Shown here: positions 15,483 through 23,545 of the stretch, piece by piece
How the letters are laid out: every line of letters begins with the position of its first letter
Position numbering within the stretch: the first letter of the stretch is position 1
From: Fibrobacterales bacterium Fibro_02
GTDB taxonomy: Bacteria > Fibrobacterota > Fibrobacteria > Fibrobacterales > Fibrobacteraceae
DNA length: 43,006 nt
Direction: 5' to 3'
Assembly: GCA_001603905.1 (NCBI GenBank)
Contig: LVAE01000006.1
Coordinates: 1 to 43,006, forward strand
Position numbers and translations under genes: made by a program
The notes under the pieces: model-generated
What the model saw: only the letters and a program-made list of their open reading frames with translations
Told to the model about the DNA's origin: nothing
Databases searched by the model: none

Positions 15483-16898
15483 TTACTTGTTCAAGGCCTC
15501 GGTTGCAGCGGCGACGCTGAGCAGGTCGGCTTCCATAAACGGCTTGCCGATCCACTGGAGACCCACGGGGAGTCCACCGGCCATGCCGCACGGCACGCTT
15601 ACGCCCGGGAGGCCCGAAAGGTTCAGGCTCACGGTGTAGATGTCGCTGAGGTAAACAGCCATCGGGTCGGATTCGTTCATACCGCACTTGAGCGGGAGTC
15701 CCGGCATCGTGGGGCTTGCGATTACGTCGCAGCTTTCGAATGCCTTGTTGAAGTCGTCGGTAATCAGGCGACGGACCTTCTGGGCCTGCACATAGTAGGC
15801 GTCGTAGAAGCCTGCGGAAAGCACGTAGCTGCCGAGGAGAATACGGCGCTGGACTTCCTTGCCGAAACCTTCGCTGCGGGACTTGGCGTACAGGTCAAAG
15901 AGTTTGCGGGCTTCTTTGCTGCGGTAGCCGTAGCGAACGCCGTCGTAGCGGGAAAGGTTCGAACTTGCTTCGGCGGTTGCGATGATGTAGTAGCTGGACA
16001 CGGCGTAGCTGATGTGCGGAAGGCTGATTTCCTTGAGGGTGGCGCCTTCGGCTTCGAGTTTCTTCAGCATGCCTTCGATAGCAGCCTTGCATTCGGGATC
16101 GAGACCTTCGCCGAAGTATTCCTTCGGGACGCCGATCACCTTGCCCTTGACGCCGGCATCAAGCTTGGCGGTAAAGTCTTCGGTCGGGCGAGTGCTGGTG
16201 GTGTTGTCATGCGGGTCGATGCCGCAGATAGCGCCGAGGAGGGTGGCGGTATCCTTAACGGTTGCACCGAAGGGGCCGATCTGGTCCAAGGAACTAGCGT
16301 AAGCCAAGAGACCGTAACGGGAGACGCGGCCGTAGGTGGGCTTTAAGCCCACAACGCCTGTGCAGGCGGCGGGCTGACGAATGGAACCACCGGTGTCGGA
16401 GCCGAGCGCACAGGCGACCGTGCCACTGGCCACGGCTACGGCCGAACCGCCGCTGGAACCACCCGGAACGCGTGACTCGTCGAGCGGGTTCACGACCTTA
16501 CCGAAGTAGGAGGTCTCGTTGCTCGAACCCATGGCGAATTCGTCCATGTTCGTCTTGCCGACGATAATTGCACCGGCGGCTTCGAGCTTTTCGATAGCGG
16601 TTGCGGTGTAGGGGGCGACAAAGTTTTCAAGAATCTTGGAGGCGGCCGTGGTGCGAGTGCCTTCGATGCACATATTGTCCTTCACGGCGACGGGGATTCC
16701 GTCGAGGGCGCCCAGTGTCTTGCCTTCGGCACGGCGCTTGTCCGATTCGGCGGCCTTCTGCAGGGCGCGTTCGTTCAATACGCTAATGTAGGCGTTCAAA
16801 TTCTTGGTAGATTCAATCTTATTAAGAGATTCTTCGGCGAGCGAAACAGCGGTAGCGCCGCCAGCCAACTTAGCTTGAAGTTCGTCAATAGTAAACAT
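15483..16898 (-). CDS. gatA: Asp-tRNA(Asn)/Glu-tRNA(Gln) amidotransferase subunit A
   Basis: GatA is the amidase that makes ammonia from glutamine for converting Glu-tRNA(Gln), or Asp-tRNA(Asn), to the amide form with GatB and GatC. The 471-residue product is of normal length and has the amidase signature with the Ser-cisSer-Lys triad K73 (in PVAVKDN), S148 (in PGGSSGGSA) and S172 (in GSDTGGSIRQPA). The frame opens 18 nt earlier at 16916. The ATG at 16898 overlaps the stop of the DUF4321 gene in TAATG and has GGAG 8 nt upstream, so it is preferred. gatB and gatC are not in the window. The gene ends at a strong UUCG terminator. Confidence 0.95.
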   Translation of the reverse strand: MFTIDELQAKLAGGATAVSLAEESLNKIESTKNLNAYISVLNERALQKAAESDKRRAEGKTLGALDGIPVAVKDNMCIEGTRTTAASKILENFVAPYTATAIEKLEAAGAIIVGKTNMDEFAMGSSNETSYFGKVVNPLDESRVPGGSSGGSAVAVASGTVACALGSDTGGSIRQPAACTGVVGLKPTYGRVSRYGLLAYASSLDQIGPFGATVKDTATLLGAICGIDPHDNTTSTRPTEDFTAKLDAGVKGKVIGVPKEYFGEGLDPECKAAIEGMLKKLEAEGATLKEISLPHISYAVSSYYIIATAEASSNLSRYDGVRYGYRSKEARKLFDLYAKSRSEGFGKEVQRRILLGSYVLSAGFYDAYYVQAQKVRRLITDDFNKAFESCDVIASPTMPGLPLKCGMNESDPMAVYLSDIYTVSLNLSGLPGVSVPCGMAGGLPVGLQWIGKPFMEADLLSVAAATEALNK

Positions 16899-17221
16899 TA
16901 CCTTTCTCCGGACCATTTCATAATGTAGATGCCGATAATCATGCCGATGACACTGACCACGTTCAGTTTGATGCCAAAACCGAGGGCGAGCTTGACGAGG
17001 TAGAGGTCAAGAACCACGGGCTCGGGCTTGTCGCCAAAACCGATGTTGAAATTGAACGACGACACGAAGAAGTTGTGGACCACGTTGTTGTATCCACCCG
17101 CGTTCATCAGTTCGCCAAGCTGGCCGAACAGCACCCCGAGGCATTCGCCCAGGATTCCGCCGATAATCAGGCCCAGCACAATAAACAGCAATAAACGGCC
17201 AAATGTATTCTTGCGATTCAT
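16898..17221 (-). CDS. DUF4321 small membrane protein
   Basis: The 107-residue membrane protein has two hydrophobic helices (about 9-30 and 82-100) around a more polar middle. The motifs LFIVLGLIIGGILGE and LDLYLVKLALGFGIKLNVVSVIGMIIGIYI match the DUF4321 family. Its function is unknown. It is translationally coupled to gatA through a TAATG overlap. The ATG has no Shine-Dalgarno sequence; TATATT ends 7 nt upstream, suggesting a leaderless transcript for the two-gene operon. Confidence 0.78.
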   Translation of the reverse strand: MNRKNTFGRLLLFIVLGLIIGGILGECLGVLFGQLGELMNAGGYNNVVHNFFVSSFNFNIGFGDKPEPVVLDLYLVKLALGFGIKLNVVSVIGMIIGIYIMKWSGER

Positions 17222-17228
17222 GTTATTT

Positions 17229-17234
17229 AATATA
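17229..17234 (-). promoter_or_regulatory. Predicted leaderless promoter of the DUF4321-gatA operon
   Basis: TATATT on the minus strand (17234-17229) ends 7 nt before the ATG at 17221, with no ribosome-binding site between. A start of transcription about 7 nt after the hexamer would fall on the ATG. The pattern recurs at other genes here. Confidence 0.45.
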
Positions 17235-17308
17235 GAAAAATGATTAGTAAATTTTTTTGAATTAACCTATCGTCTTTCGTCTGTAGGACCAATGGTCCGT
17301 TCTTTAGT

Positions 17309-17986
17309 CTATTTAATGCTCCAGTCAATGGGCTCGAGGCCCTTGCTTTTTAGATATTCGTTCGCCTTGCTGAAATGTTTGCATCCAAAGAAACCGCGAT
17401 AGGCGGAAAGCGGGCTGGGGTGCGGGGCGGTTAATATCAGGTGCCCACGGTTTTTCGCGACCAGTTCCTGTTTCTTGATGGCGAAGCTGCCCCAGAGCAG
17501 GAATACCAGGTTTTCGCGGGTTTCGGACAGGCGCTTGATGATGGTGTCTGTAAATTGCTGCCAGCCGATTCCTGCGTGGCTTGCCGCCATGTGGGCGCGT
17601 ACGGTAAGCGAGGCGTTCAGCAGGAGAATTCCCTGGTGAGCCCAGCTTTCAAGGTTCCCGTGCGGGGGCGGATTGATTCCCAGGTCGTCGTGCAGTTCCT
17701 GGAAAATGTTGATGAGCGAGGGTGGCGGCTGAATTCCTAGGGGCACCGAGAAGCAGAGCCCATGTGCCTGTCCCGGATTGTGGTAGGGGTCCTGCCCGAT
17801 AATGACCGCCTTGACCTTGTCGACTGGGCAAAAATCGAGTGCTGCAAAAATTTGGGATCCCGGCGGGTACACCACATGGTGTTCTGCCTTTTCTTGCATC
17901 AGTTTTTCTTTGATTTGCTTGAAGTAGGGCTGCTCGAATTGGTCGGCGAGCAGGTTCAGCCAGGATTCTTCGAGTTTAACGGTCAT
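17309..17986 (-). CDS. ung: Uracil-DNA glycosylase, family 1
   Basis: The 225-residue enzyme removes uracil from DNA and starts base excision repair. The water-activating motif GQDPYH is at residues 64-69 (D66), the uracil-binding NAS at about 124-126, and the minor-groove loop HPSPLSAYRGFFGC starts at H189. Length and motifs are those of an active family 1 enzyme. Its start overlaps the end of the upstream methyltransferase gene by 11 bp on the same strand, so the two are probably co-transcribed and translated in a coupled way. An AGAAGG motif precedes the ATG inside the methyltransferase gene. Confidence 0.96.
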   Translation of the reverse strand: MTVKLEESWLNLLADQFEQPYFKQIKEKLMQEKAEHHVVYPPGSQIFAALDFCPVDKVKAVIIGQDPYHNPGQAHGLCFSVPLGIQPPPSLINIFQELHDDLGINPPPHGNLESWAHQGILLLNASLTVRAHMAASHAGIGWQQFTDTIIKRLSETRENLVFLLWGSFAIKKQELVAKNRGHLILTAPHPSPLSAYRGFFGCKHFSKANEYLKSKGLEPIDWSIK

Positions 17987-19268
17987 TTGTTACCTTCTTC
18001 GCGAGTATGGCGATTTTTTCACCATAGGCGCGGGTATAAAAAAGTGTAGCGGATTCTTTTCCCTTGGGCTTGAGACGCTTGATTTCTGCATCGGGATCAA
18101 GTTTAACGCCGCGGAGCTTGAGCGTGATTTTGCCGATATCGTGTTCCTTGAGCATCGCGCGGACGGCGCCCGTCGCAATTTCTGCGTGGGCGAGAACTTC
18201 GTAGCAGGCGAAACCCGGTGCGGGGAGGGGCATACTACTGGTGACGTAGGCGATACCTTCTGAAATCAGGTGCGCGTTCGGGTCGCAGGCGAGGGCCGCT
18301 GCGTTAAAGAGGTGACTGCGGATTAGGACCGGTGCAGGCTCGGCGATATACTTGTCGAGTTCTCCGAGCGGAAGGTCGCTCTTGCTGGTTGCGGTGCGGT
18401 AGGTGCGATCCTTGCCTTCGAGGCTGTCGTTCTTGTCGAGCTTTTCCTGAAGGTCTTCGTCTAGCGTTTCGGTGGAACGGTCGCGCCCCCGGTTCCATTC
18501 GGCAAGTATTTCGCCTGATTTGCCGATGATGACGGCGCGGACGGTGTCCGGGTTCTTGGCGAGCGCGCCGAACAGTACGAGGCATTCGCGGCAGTCGCTG
18601 TGACCGCCTAAATAAAGAATCTCGGTTCCGTCGGGAATTTCTGCCGGCGGGTAGCCGGGCGGAAGCTTCGCCATGCCGCCCTTGTAGCGTTTGCTGATTT
18701 CGATGACTTCTTCGAGCGTAGGGGTCAGGTTGCGCAGGTCGCGCTGGTTTTCTCCTTCGAGCGCGCGGCGGGCTGGGTCGATAGTGAAATAGTCTGCCGA
18801 ATTATCGACCGAGCGCACATCCGCGCAGAGCGTGTTGACGTCCTTTCCGAGGGTGAGCATGTTGTAGCGGTACATGGCGAGACGGTTTTCGTCGAGATCC
18901 ACCCCGGTAATCTTTAGCGAATGGGGGAGAAATAAGCTGTCGCCTCCCATGCCACAGCATAAATCGTTTACAGAACCTTCGCTGGGCCAGAGGTTCGCCT
19001 TCCAGCGTCCGATATCCTTTGCGGTACTCTGTTCCAGGGCGAGCCTGTCGCAGAGCAGGAATTTTCCTTTGCGTTCCTTGTCGTCAAAGAACTTGTCGCG
19101 GAATTTGGGAACTAGCGCCATATAGTCCATAATGGCGGCGCGTTCTTCGTTGCTGAAACCGTCCTTGTTCAGTCGGGTCGAAATCTGGAGGGCATCCATT
19201 CTCTTAGATGCGGCTTCTTCGATAAAGTCCTGAACTCTTTCGGTTGTTAGCAGATTCCACAGTTCCAT
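17976..19268 (-). CDS. Class I SAM-dependent methyltransferase with C-terminal THUMP-like domain
   Basis: The 430-residue protein has an N-terminal helical region (1-90), a Rossmann methyltransferase core with the SAM motif NDLCCGMGGDS at 101-111 and VDLDENRLAMYRYN shortly after. An IDPARR motif near residue 160 replaces the usual catalytic motif IV. The C-terminal 80 residues resemble the THUMP-like domain that accompanies this family. Such proteins are predicted RNA methyltransferases, but no target is established. It heads an operon with ung, overlapping it by 11 bp. The ATG lacks a Shine-Dalgarno sequence and is preceded by TAAATT with 6 nt spacing. Confidence 0.83.
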   Translation of the reverse strand: MELWNLLTTERVQDFIEEAASKRMDALQISTRLNKDGFSNEERAAIMDYMALVPKFRDKFFDDKERKGKFLLCDRLALEQSTAKDIGRWKANLWPSEGSVNDLCCGMGGDSLFLPHSLKITGVDLDENRLAMYRYNMLTLGKDVNTLCADVRSVDNSADYFTIDPARRALEGENQRDLRNLTPTLEEVIEISKRYKGGMAKLPPGYPPAEIPDGTEILYLGGHSDCRECLVLFGALAKNPDTVRAVIIGKSGEILAEWNRGRDRSTETLDEDLQEKLDKNDSLEGKDRTYRTATSKSDLPLGELDKYIAEPAPVLIRSHLFNAAALACDPNAHLISEGIAYVTSSMPLPAPGFACYEVLAHAEIATGAVRAMLKEHDIGKITLKLRGVKLDPDAEIKRLKPKGKESATLFYTRAYGEKIAILAKKVTNDR

Positions 19269-19326
19269 ACGCTAAATTTACAATTTTAACAGGAACGTTA
19301 ATTCTTTTTTTGCTTAAATTTAGGGT
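19269..19326. promoter_or_regulatory. Mirror-image divergent promoters with leaderless starts
   Basis: The 58-bp gap between two divergent ATG codons carries TAAATTTAGCGT directly before the leftward ATG (minus strand 19280-19269) and TAAATTTAGGGT directly before the rightward ATG (19315-19326). The two 15-nt blocks including ATG are identical at 14 positions. Each hexamer ends 6 nt before its start codon, where a normal transcription start would coincide with the ATG. No Shine-Dalgarno sequence fits in either. Confidence 0.6.
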
Positions 19327-20841
19327 ATGGGATATCAAAAGGGTTATATAGAAAAAGGGGCGGCGTGTGCCCTGAGCCTTGCCGTAGCGTCATTTATGGG
19401 CTTGCAGGCCTGTGGCGGTGATTCCGGCAGCGTGGCTGACTTTGATTACGAGGTGGTTCAGTCTTCGGCGAGTGTTCAGCGGGACACGATTCCTTTAGAT
19501 CTATCGGCTAGTTCTTCGGCAGACTTTTCGCTATCGTCTCCTGATGCAACGCTTTCTTCTGCGGATTTCTCGCAAACGCTTTCTTCAGCGGCTTGGCCGA
19601 CTTCTTCGTTTACCCTTTTGCCTGCTTCTTCGGCGTCGGATCCTCGCGCCTCTTTTGGGCGTGAGCTTTCCTCGGCGATGCTCCCTCCGCATTCCTCGGA
19701 TTCGAAACCGCCACATTCTTCTGCGTCGCGGCCTCCTCAATCTTCCGCGTCGCAACCGCCTTCTTCATCTGCGGAACCGCCGCTTGATTTCAGCTTCTAT
19801 CGTGGCGCGGACATTTCTACGGTGCAGGAGTATGAACGCTTCGGTGCGAAATTCTACGATGTCGACGGAACGGAAAAGGATATTTTTTCACTGCTCAAGA
19901 ATCACGGCTTCAACGCCATTCGCCTAAAGACATTTGTTTCGCCTAAGGCTCAGTATGGTTATGCGGCGCAAGGCTGCGAACACGATGCCGAGGCCTATGC
20001 CGACAAGGAGCATGTCGTTGCCTATGCCCAAAAGGTGAAGGCGGCGGGAATGGCTTTCCTCCTCGACATTCATTATAGCGACAACTGGGCTGATCCGGGC
20101 AAGCAAATTATTCCGAGCCGGTGGCGTAGCGTTCAGAGCTCCGATGCTCTTGCGGATTCCGTTTATGCTTACACTTACGACTTGGTAAGCACGCTCAAGC
20201 AGGTAAATGCGACCCCCGACTTGGTGCAAATTGGAAACGAGACTACCCCGGGCATTATGATTCATGTGCCTAACAGCAGCACAAACTGTTGGGGGAAAAA
20301 TGTAGACAAGGCTCCGACGAGCATCAACGGTGATATGGGAACATCTAGCGGAAAGGCGAATGCGGCTAAGTACTTTAAGGCGGGAATCCGCGCAGTCAAG
20401 GCGGTTTCGCAGAATATCAAGACGGTACTTCATATCGAGGGCATTCACAAGACGTCAACCGTGAACTGGTGGATGACTGAAATTTTCAAGAACCAGAAGG
20501 TCCCTGCCGATGTGATGGGTTTTTCGGCCTATACGGCTTATGGCGACGGACAGCCTGACAGCTGGCAAGGGTTGTTTGAGAGTCTTGCTTCGGAATACCC
20601 GGATCTTGAATTTATCGTGGCCGAATACAACGGTGGCGATGCGAAAAATCACTACAATTATGACGGCTCCCGCCGCCGTACCGATGAAATGGTACGGGGC
20701 CTAGACCGCTGGATAGGCGCGTTTTTCTGGGAGCCGACCTTGTATGGAGAGTGGGGTAGCGCCCTTTTTGACTGGCGTGGCAGTGACCTTTATGCGAACA
20801 AGGATGCTTTTGACGAGTATTCGGTTGATGTCCGTCACTGA
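19327..20841 (+). CDS. GH53 endo-beta-1,4-galactanase lipoprotein
   Basis: This 504-residue enzyme should hydrolyse beta-1,4-galactan side chains of pectin or arabinogalactan. A lipobox-like LQAC places a lipidated cysteine at residue 29. Residues 40-152 are a serine/proline-rich linker with repeats of the type PPHSSAS, common in fibre-degrading bacteria. The GH53 barrel spans about 155-500, starting FYRGADISTVQEYE. The expected catalytic residues are present: acid/base E305 in QIGNE and nucleophile E433 in IVAEYNGG. The product is probably surface-exposed or periplasmic. No ribosome-binding site is seen at the ATG; a TAAATT promoter element ends 6 nt upstream. It stands alone, followed by an intergenic stretch without a clear terminator. 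Confidence 0.92.
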   Translation: MGYQKGYIEKGAACALSLAVASFMGLQACGGDSGSVADFDYEVVQSSASVQRDTIPLDLSASSSADFSLSSPDATLSSADFSQTLSSAAWPTSSFTLLPASSASDPRASFGRELSSAMLPPHSSDSKPPHSSASRPPQSSASQPPSSSAEPPLDFSFYRGADISTVQEYERFGAKFYDVDGTEKDIFSLLKNHGFNAIRLKTFVSPKAQYGYAAQGCEHDAEAYADKEHVVAYAQKVKAAGMAFLLDIHYSDNWADPGKQIIPSRWRSVQSSDALADSVYAYTYDLVSTLKQVNATPDLVQIGNETTPGIMIHVPNSSTNCWGKNVDKAPTSINGDMGTSSGKANAAKYFKAGIRAVKAVSQNIKTVLHIEGIHKTSTVNWWMTEIFKNQKVPADVMGFSAYTAYGDGQPDSWQGLFESLASEYPDLEFIVAEYNGGDAKNHYNYDGSRRRTDEMVRGLDRWIGAFFWEPTLYGEWGSALFDWRGSDLYANKDAFDEYSVDVRH

Positions 20842-20932
20842 AAATCGTCATTCTAGCAAGCATTGAATATAAATCGTCCGAAAGTGTAATCTTTTTTGAA
20901 CGATGTAAGAAAAAAATGTTATATTCGTGCCG

Positions 20933-20938
20933 TATAAT
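20933..20938 (+). promoter_or_regulatory. Consensus -10 box TATAAT
   Basis: A perfect TATAAT lies 24 nt before the ATG at 20963, giving a short leader with an AGGAG ribosome-binding site. The -35 region is A-rich with no good match to TTGACA. This conventional leader contrasts with the leaderless pattern of neighbouring genes. Confidence 0.55.
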
Positions 20939-20962
20939 TTAATTTGGCTCACAGGAGTGAAT

Positions 20963-22018
20963 ATGAAGAAGAAAATGATGCTTGCGACGGTTCTGTCCTT
21001 GGCACTTTCCGCTTTTGCACAGAATGATGGCTATGCCGAATATGCCCAGCCGCAGCAGGGGTACGCGCAACCGCAGCAGTACAACAACGGTTACGCCCAG
21101 CCGCAACAGGGGTATGGCCAGCCGCAGCAGTATAACAACGGTTACGCCCAGCCTCAGCAGGGTTACGGCCAGCCGCAGCAGTACAACAACGGCTATGCCC
21201 AGCCGCAACAGGGGTATGGTCAGCCGCAACAGTACAACAACGGCTATGCCCAGCCTCAGCAGGGTTACGGTCAGCCGCAACAGTACAACAATGGCTATGC
21301 CCAGCCGCAGCAGGGTTACGGTCAGCCACAGCAGTACAACAATGGCTACGCCCAGCCGCAACAGGCATATGCTATGTCTGGCGGTGGTATTGCTACTGCA
21401 CCCCAGCCCAAGCAGAAGTCGGGTATGTCTTTGCAGACGCTCAACTTCGTCCTTCCTTTTGAACACGAAACCTGGGACATGAACAGTGATGGTCCCGGTG
21501 ATGCTGACTGGAGCTCCATTGGCTATGAATTCAGCTGGACCCGTTACCGTGTGAACGAAAGCGGTTACTCTTCTGTGTTCGGCTTGACCTTGGGCTATGT
21601 CACAGGCGAAATGCAACCTGAAGGGAGATTTGCTAATGGAAGGGGACTAGACCTGAGTGGTATGGACTTCAACATGAAGTTTGGTTGGGGTATGGCTCCC
21701 GTGGCAAGCGACAACATTGTCGCACTGCATGTCCTCATGGGTCTTGATTTCAAGATGGTTGAAAATGATGATTATAGGGGTTATGAATTATCCACATTCG
21801 TCTTTGACGTGCTGCTGGGAGGCGACTTTATCGTCGGTCGCCGCTTGACGGATAATTTTGGCATTATTGCCGGTGTCGACGTGACGACGAACCTGTTCGG
21901 CATAGGAGCGTTCTCCTATGACCGTGATGACGATTATAGCGATGACAGCTGGGGAATCAGCTACCTCTTCTCCGGAATCAATGTGGTTCCGCATGTTGGC
22001 GTAGCCTTTATCTTCTAA
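20963..22018 (+). CDS. Probable outer-membrane beta-barrel protein with N-terminal YAQPQQ repeats
   Basis: The 351-residue protein starts at the ATG preceded by AGGAGTGAAT; the frame is open 36 nt further upstream but has no signal there. A signal peptide (1-19, ending SAFA) is followed by six 17-residue tandem repeats with core [17 protein letters not shown]. The remaining 200 residues show alternating aromatic and glycine-rich strands ([15 protein letters not shown] patterns, [11 protein letters not shown], end residues GVAFIF) typical of small outer-membrane barrels, and end in phenylalanine as such barrels do. The Tyr/Gln/Asn/Pro-rich repeat is low-complexity and resembles aggregation-prone or adhesive sequences. 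The function is unknown. A strong terminator follows at 22043. Confidence 0.72.
   Translation: MKKKMMLATVLSLALSAFAQNDGYAEYAQPQQGYAQPQQYNNGYAQPQQGYGQPQQYNNGYAQPQQGYGQPQQYNNGYAQPQQGYGQPQQYNNGYAQPQQGYGQPQQYNNGYAQPQQGYGQPQQYNNGYAQPQQAYAMSGGGIATAPQPKQKSGMSLQTLNFVLPFEHETWDMNSDGPGDADWSSIGYEFSWTRYRVNESGYSSVFGLTLGYVTGEMQPEGRFANGRGLDLSGMDFNMKFGWGMAPVASDNIVALHVLMGLDFKMVENDDYRGYELSTFVFDVLLGGDFIVGRRLTDNFGIIAGVDVTTNLFGIGAFSYDRDDDYSDDSWGISYLFSGINVVPHVGVAFIF
21041..21373 (+). repeat. 51-bp in-frame tandem repeat, six units plus a partial
   Basis: Units start at 21041, 21092, 21143, 21194, 21245 and 21296, with a partial copy from 21347 to 21373. Each encodes 17 residues, [17 protein letters not shown], and the first has A in place of G at residue 9. 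Copies differ almost only at third codon positions, so they are kept by selection or recent homogenisation. Unit gain or loss keeps the frame. Confidence 0.95.
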
Positions 22019-22042
22019 TCGATAAATACGCGCTTTTTCAAG

Positions 22043-22079
22043 AGCTGACTGGCCACGGTGCCGGTCGGCTTTTTGTTTT
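22043..22079 (+). terminator. Intrinsic terminator after the repeat-containing outer-membrane gene
   Basis: An 11-bp stem (22043-22053 with 22060-22070, two G-U pairs) with a 6-nt loop is followed by TTTTTGTTTT. It lies 24 nt after the stop at 22018 and separates this gene from the aromatic amino acid operon. Confidence 0.88.
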
Positions 22080-22125
22080 GGTGCCCTTCGGCCTTAAGTT
22101 TCTGGTGCCCTATCCGCTATTTTGC

Positions 22126-22131
22126 TACATT
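22126..22131 (+). promoter_or_regulatory. Predicted leaderless promoter of the aromatic operon
   Basis: TACATT ends 7 nt before the chorismate mutase ATG at 22139, and no Shine-Dalgarno sequence is present. It follows the same TAnnTT pattern as several other genes in the window. Confidence 0.4.
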
Positions 22132-22138
22132 ACCCTAT

Positions 22139-22393
22139 ATGAAGATTGAAGACTGGCGAATTCGCATCGATGAATTGAACGACGAGATTATTTCGCTCCT
22201 GAACAAGCGGGCGTCTTATGCGACCGAGATCGGTAAACTCAAGAAGGAACAGGGACTTCCGGTTTTTGACCCGGCGCGAGAAGATGCTGTTCTCGAGAAG
22301 GTGTCTACACTGACCAAGGGACCGCTTTCGCCCGAGTCTGTCAAGAATATTTTTAGGGTCATTATGCAAGAAACCCGGAAGGTGGAGGAATAA
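22139..22393 (+). CDS. Chorismate mutase, AroQ type
   Basis: The 84-residue all-helical protein converts chorismate to prephenate, the entry to phenylalanine and tyrosine synthesis. It shows the AroQ pattern: an N-terminal IEDWRIRIDELNDEIISLLNKRASYATEIGKLKKE helix with the conserved R, the pair N/K and the lysine of helix 1-2, then VFDPAREDAVLEKV and the C-terminal VIMQETRK. This matches the monofunctional form or the domain found in PheA. The frame opens at 22058, but the first 27 codons lie in the terminator region and are not protein-like. Its stop overlaps the tyrA start in TAATG, so the two enzymes are coupled in sequence as in fused T-proteins. Confidence 0.9.
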   Translation: MKIEDWRIRIDELNDEIISLLNKRASYATEIGKLKKEQGLPVFDPAREDAVLEKVSTLTKGPLSPESVKNIFRVIMQETRKVEE

Positions 22394-23535
22394 TGCGTAT
22401 CACCTTCGTTGGATTTGGACTTCTGGCGAGTTCCGTTGCCGCTGCTATCAAGCAGGCAAAATTGCCTACGGTGGTGCGTGCGGTGAGCAGTCCCGCGACA
22501 CTTTCGCGTGCCAAGGAACTGGGACTTGCTGACGAATTTTTCGGCTATGACGAAATCAAGGACTGGGTGCCTAGCTCCGATATGATCTTGCTGTGCGCCC
22601 CGATTCTGCATATCTTGCATACGATCGAGAATTTGGCGCAGATGGACCTGTCGGCGCTTTCTTCGCAATCGAAAATCCTGGTGAGCGATATCGGCAGTAC
22701 CAAGGTGGAAATCTGCAAGGCGGGCGCCAAACTTCCGAAACCGTTCGTGTTCGTGGGAAGCCACCCGATGGCGGGCTCCGAAAAGCGTACTCTTGAATAC
22801 AACGACCCGTCGATTTTTGAAAATGCCTACTGGTTCGTGTGTCCGCCCGAAGGCGTGGATGACGCCGACTACAAGTCGCTTCTGGACTTGATTTCTTTTG
22901 TCGGGGCGAACGCGGTTGTTTTTCCGCCGGAACATCACGACCGGACGATGGCGTGGGTTTCGCATATGCCGCAGATGCTTTCGTCGACACTTGCGGCGAG
23001 TATGCCGGAGCGCCTGGTTAAGCCTAGTTACCAACATTACGCAGGTCGTGCCTTTAGGGACATGACGCGCATTGCCGCTTCTGGCTGGAACATGTGGCAC
23101 GATATTGCGGTCACCAATCGCGACCAGACGGTGCTTGCCTTGCGCGAGGTGCGCGAGGGGCTTGACAAGACGATCGAGGCCATGGACCATTTGCAGGTGG
23201 TGTCCGATGGAAAGCCTGCTGCCGATGACCGTGCCGGAGAGCTGGAATCGGTCTTTAAGGCCGGGAACGAAGGCCGTGCGAGCCTTTTTGAAAAGGGTAG
23301 GAATGCGGCCGCCGCGTTCTCCGAAATTACGGTTCCCCTGAAGGATGTGCCGGGTGCCTTGCTGCAGGTGCTTTCTCCGCTGGCCCAGAATAACCTGAAT
23401 ATCCGCGATATCGAATTGATGAAGGTCCGCGAGAATATTGCGGGAACGTTGCTGCTTGCCTTCAAGACTCCCGAAGAGGCCCGCCGAGCAGTCCAGATTT
23501 TGAAACTACTCGGTTACGATGTAAAGGAACGCTAA
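22393..23535 (+). CDS. tyrA: Prephenate dehydrogenase with C-terminal ACT domain
   Basis: The 380-residue enzyme oxidises prephenate with NAD(P) toward tyrosine. The N-terminal dinucleotide fold begins ITFVGFGLLASSVAAAIK with a modified glycine-rich loop. SDIGSTK and the substrate-binding GSHPMAGSEKRTLEY follow, and the helical dimer domain contains the HHDRTMAWVSHMPQ segment with the catalytic histidine. Residues from about 313 form an ACT domain (EITVPLKDVPGALLQVLSPLAQNNLNIRDIE) that usually senses tyrosine or phenylalanine for feedback control. It is coupled to chorismate mutase by a one-base overlap, and the EPSP-synthase-like gene starts 10 nt downstream. Prephenate versus arogenate preference cannot be read. 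Confidence 0.92.
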   Translation: MRITFVGFGLLASSVAAAIKQAKLPTVVRAVSSPATLSRAKELGLADEFFGYDEIKDWVPSSDMILLCAPILHILHTIENLAQMDLSALSSQSKILVSDIGSTKVEICKAGAKLPKPFVFVGSHPMAGSEKRTLEYNDPSIFENAYWFVCPPEGVDDADYKSLLDLISFVGANAVVFPPEHHDRTMAWVSHMPQMLSSTLAASMPERLVKPSYQHYAGRAFRDMTRIAASGWNMWHDIAVTNRDQTVLALREVREGLDKTIEAMDHLQVVSDGKPAADDRAGELESVFKAGNEGRASLFEKGRNAAAAFSEITVPLKDVPGALLQVLSPLAQNNLNIRDIELMKVRENIAGTLLLAFKTPEEARRAVQILKLLGYDVKER

Positions 23536-23545
23536 AGGAACTCTA

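Noticed and set aside
17286..17298. GGACC-AAT-GGTCC hairpin as a terminator of ung
   Set aside because: The stem is only 5 bp and has no T-run on the minus-strand side.
21041..21373. Regular repeats as a possible CRISPR array
   Set aside because: The 51-bp units are contiguous without unique spacers and encode a continuous protein repeat.
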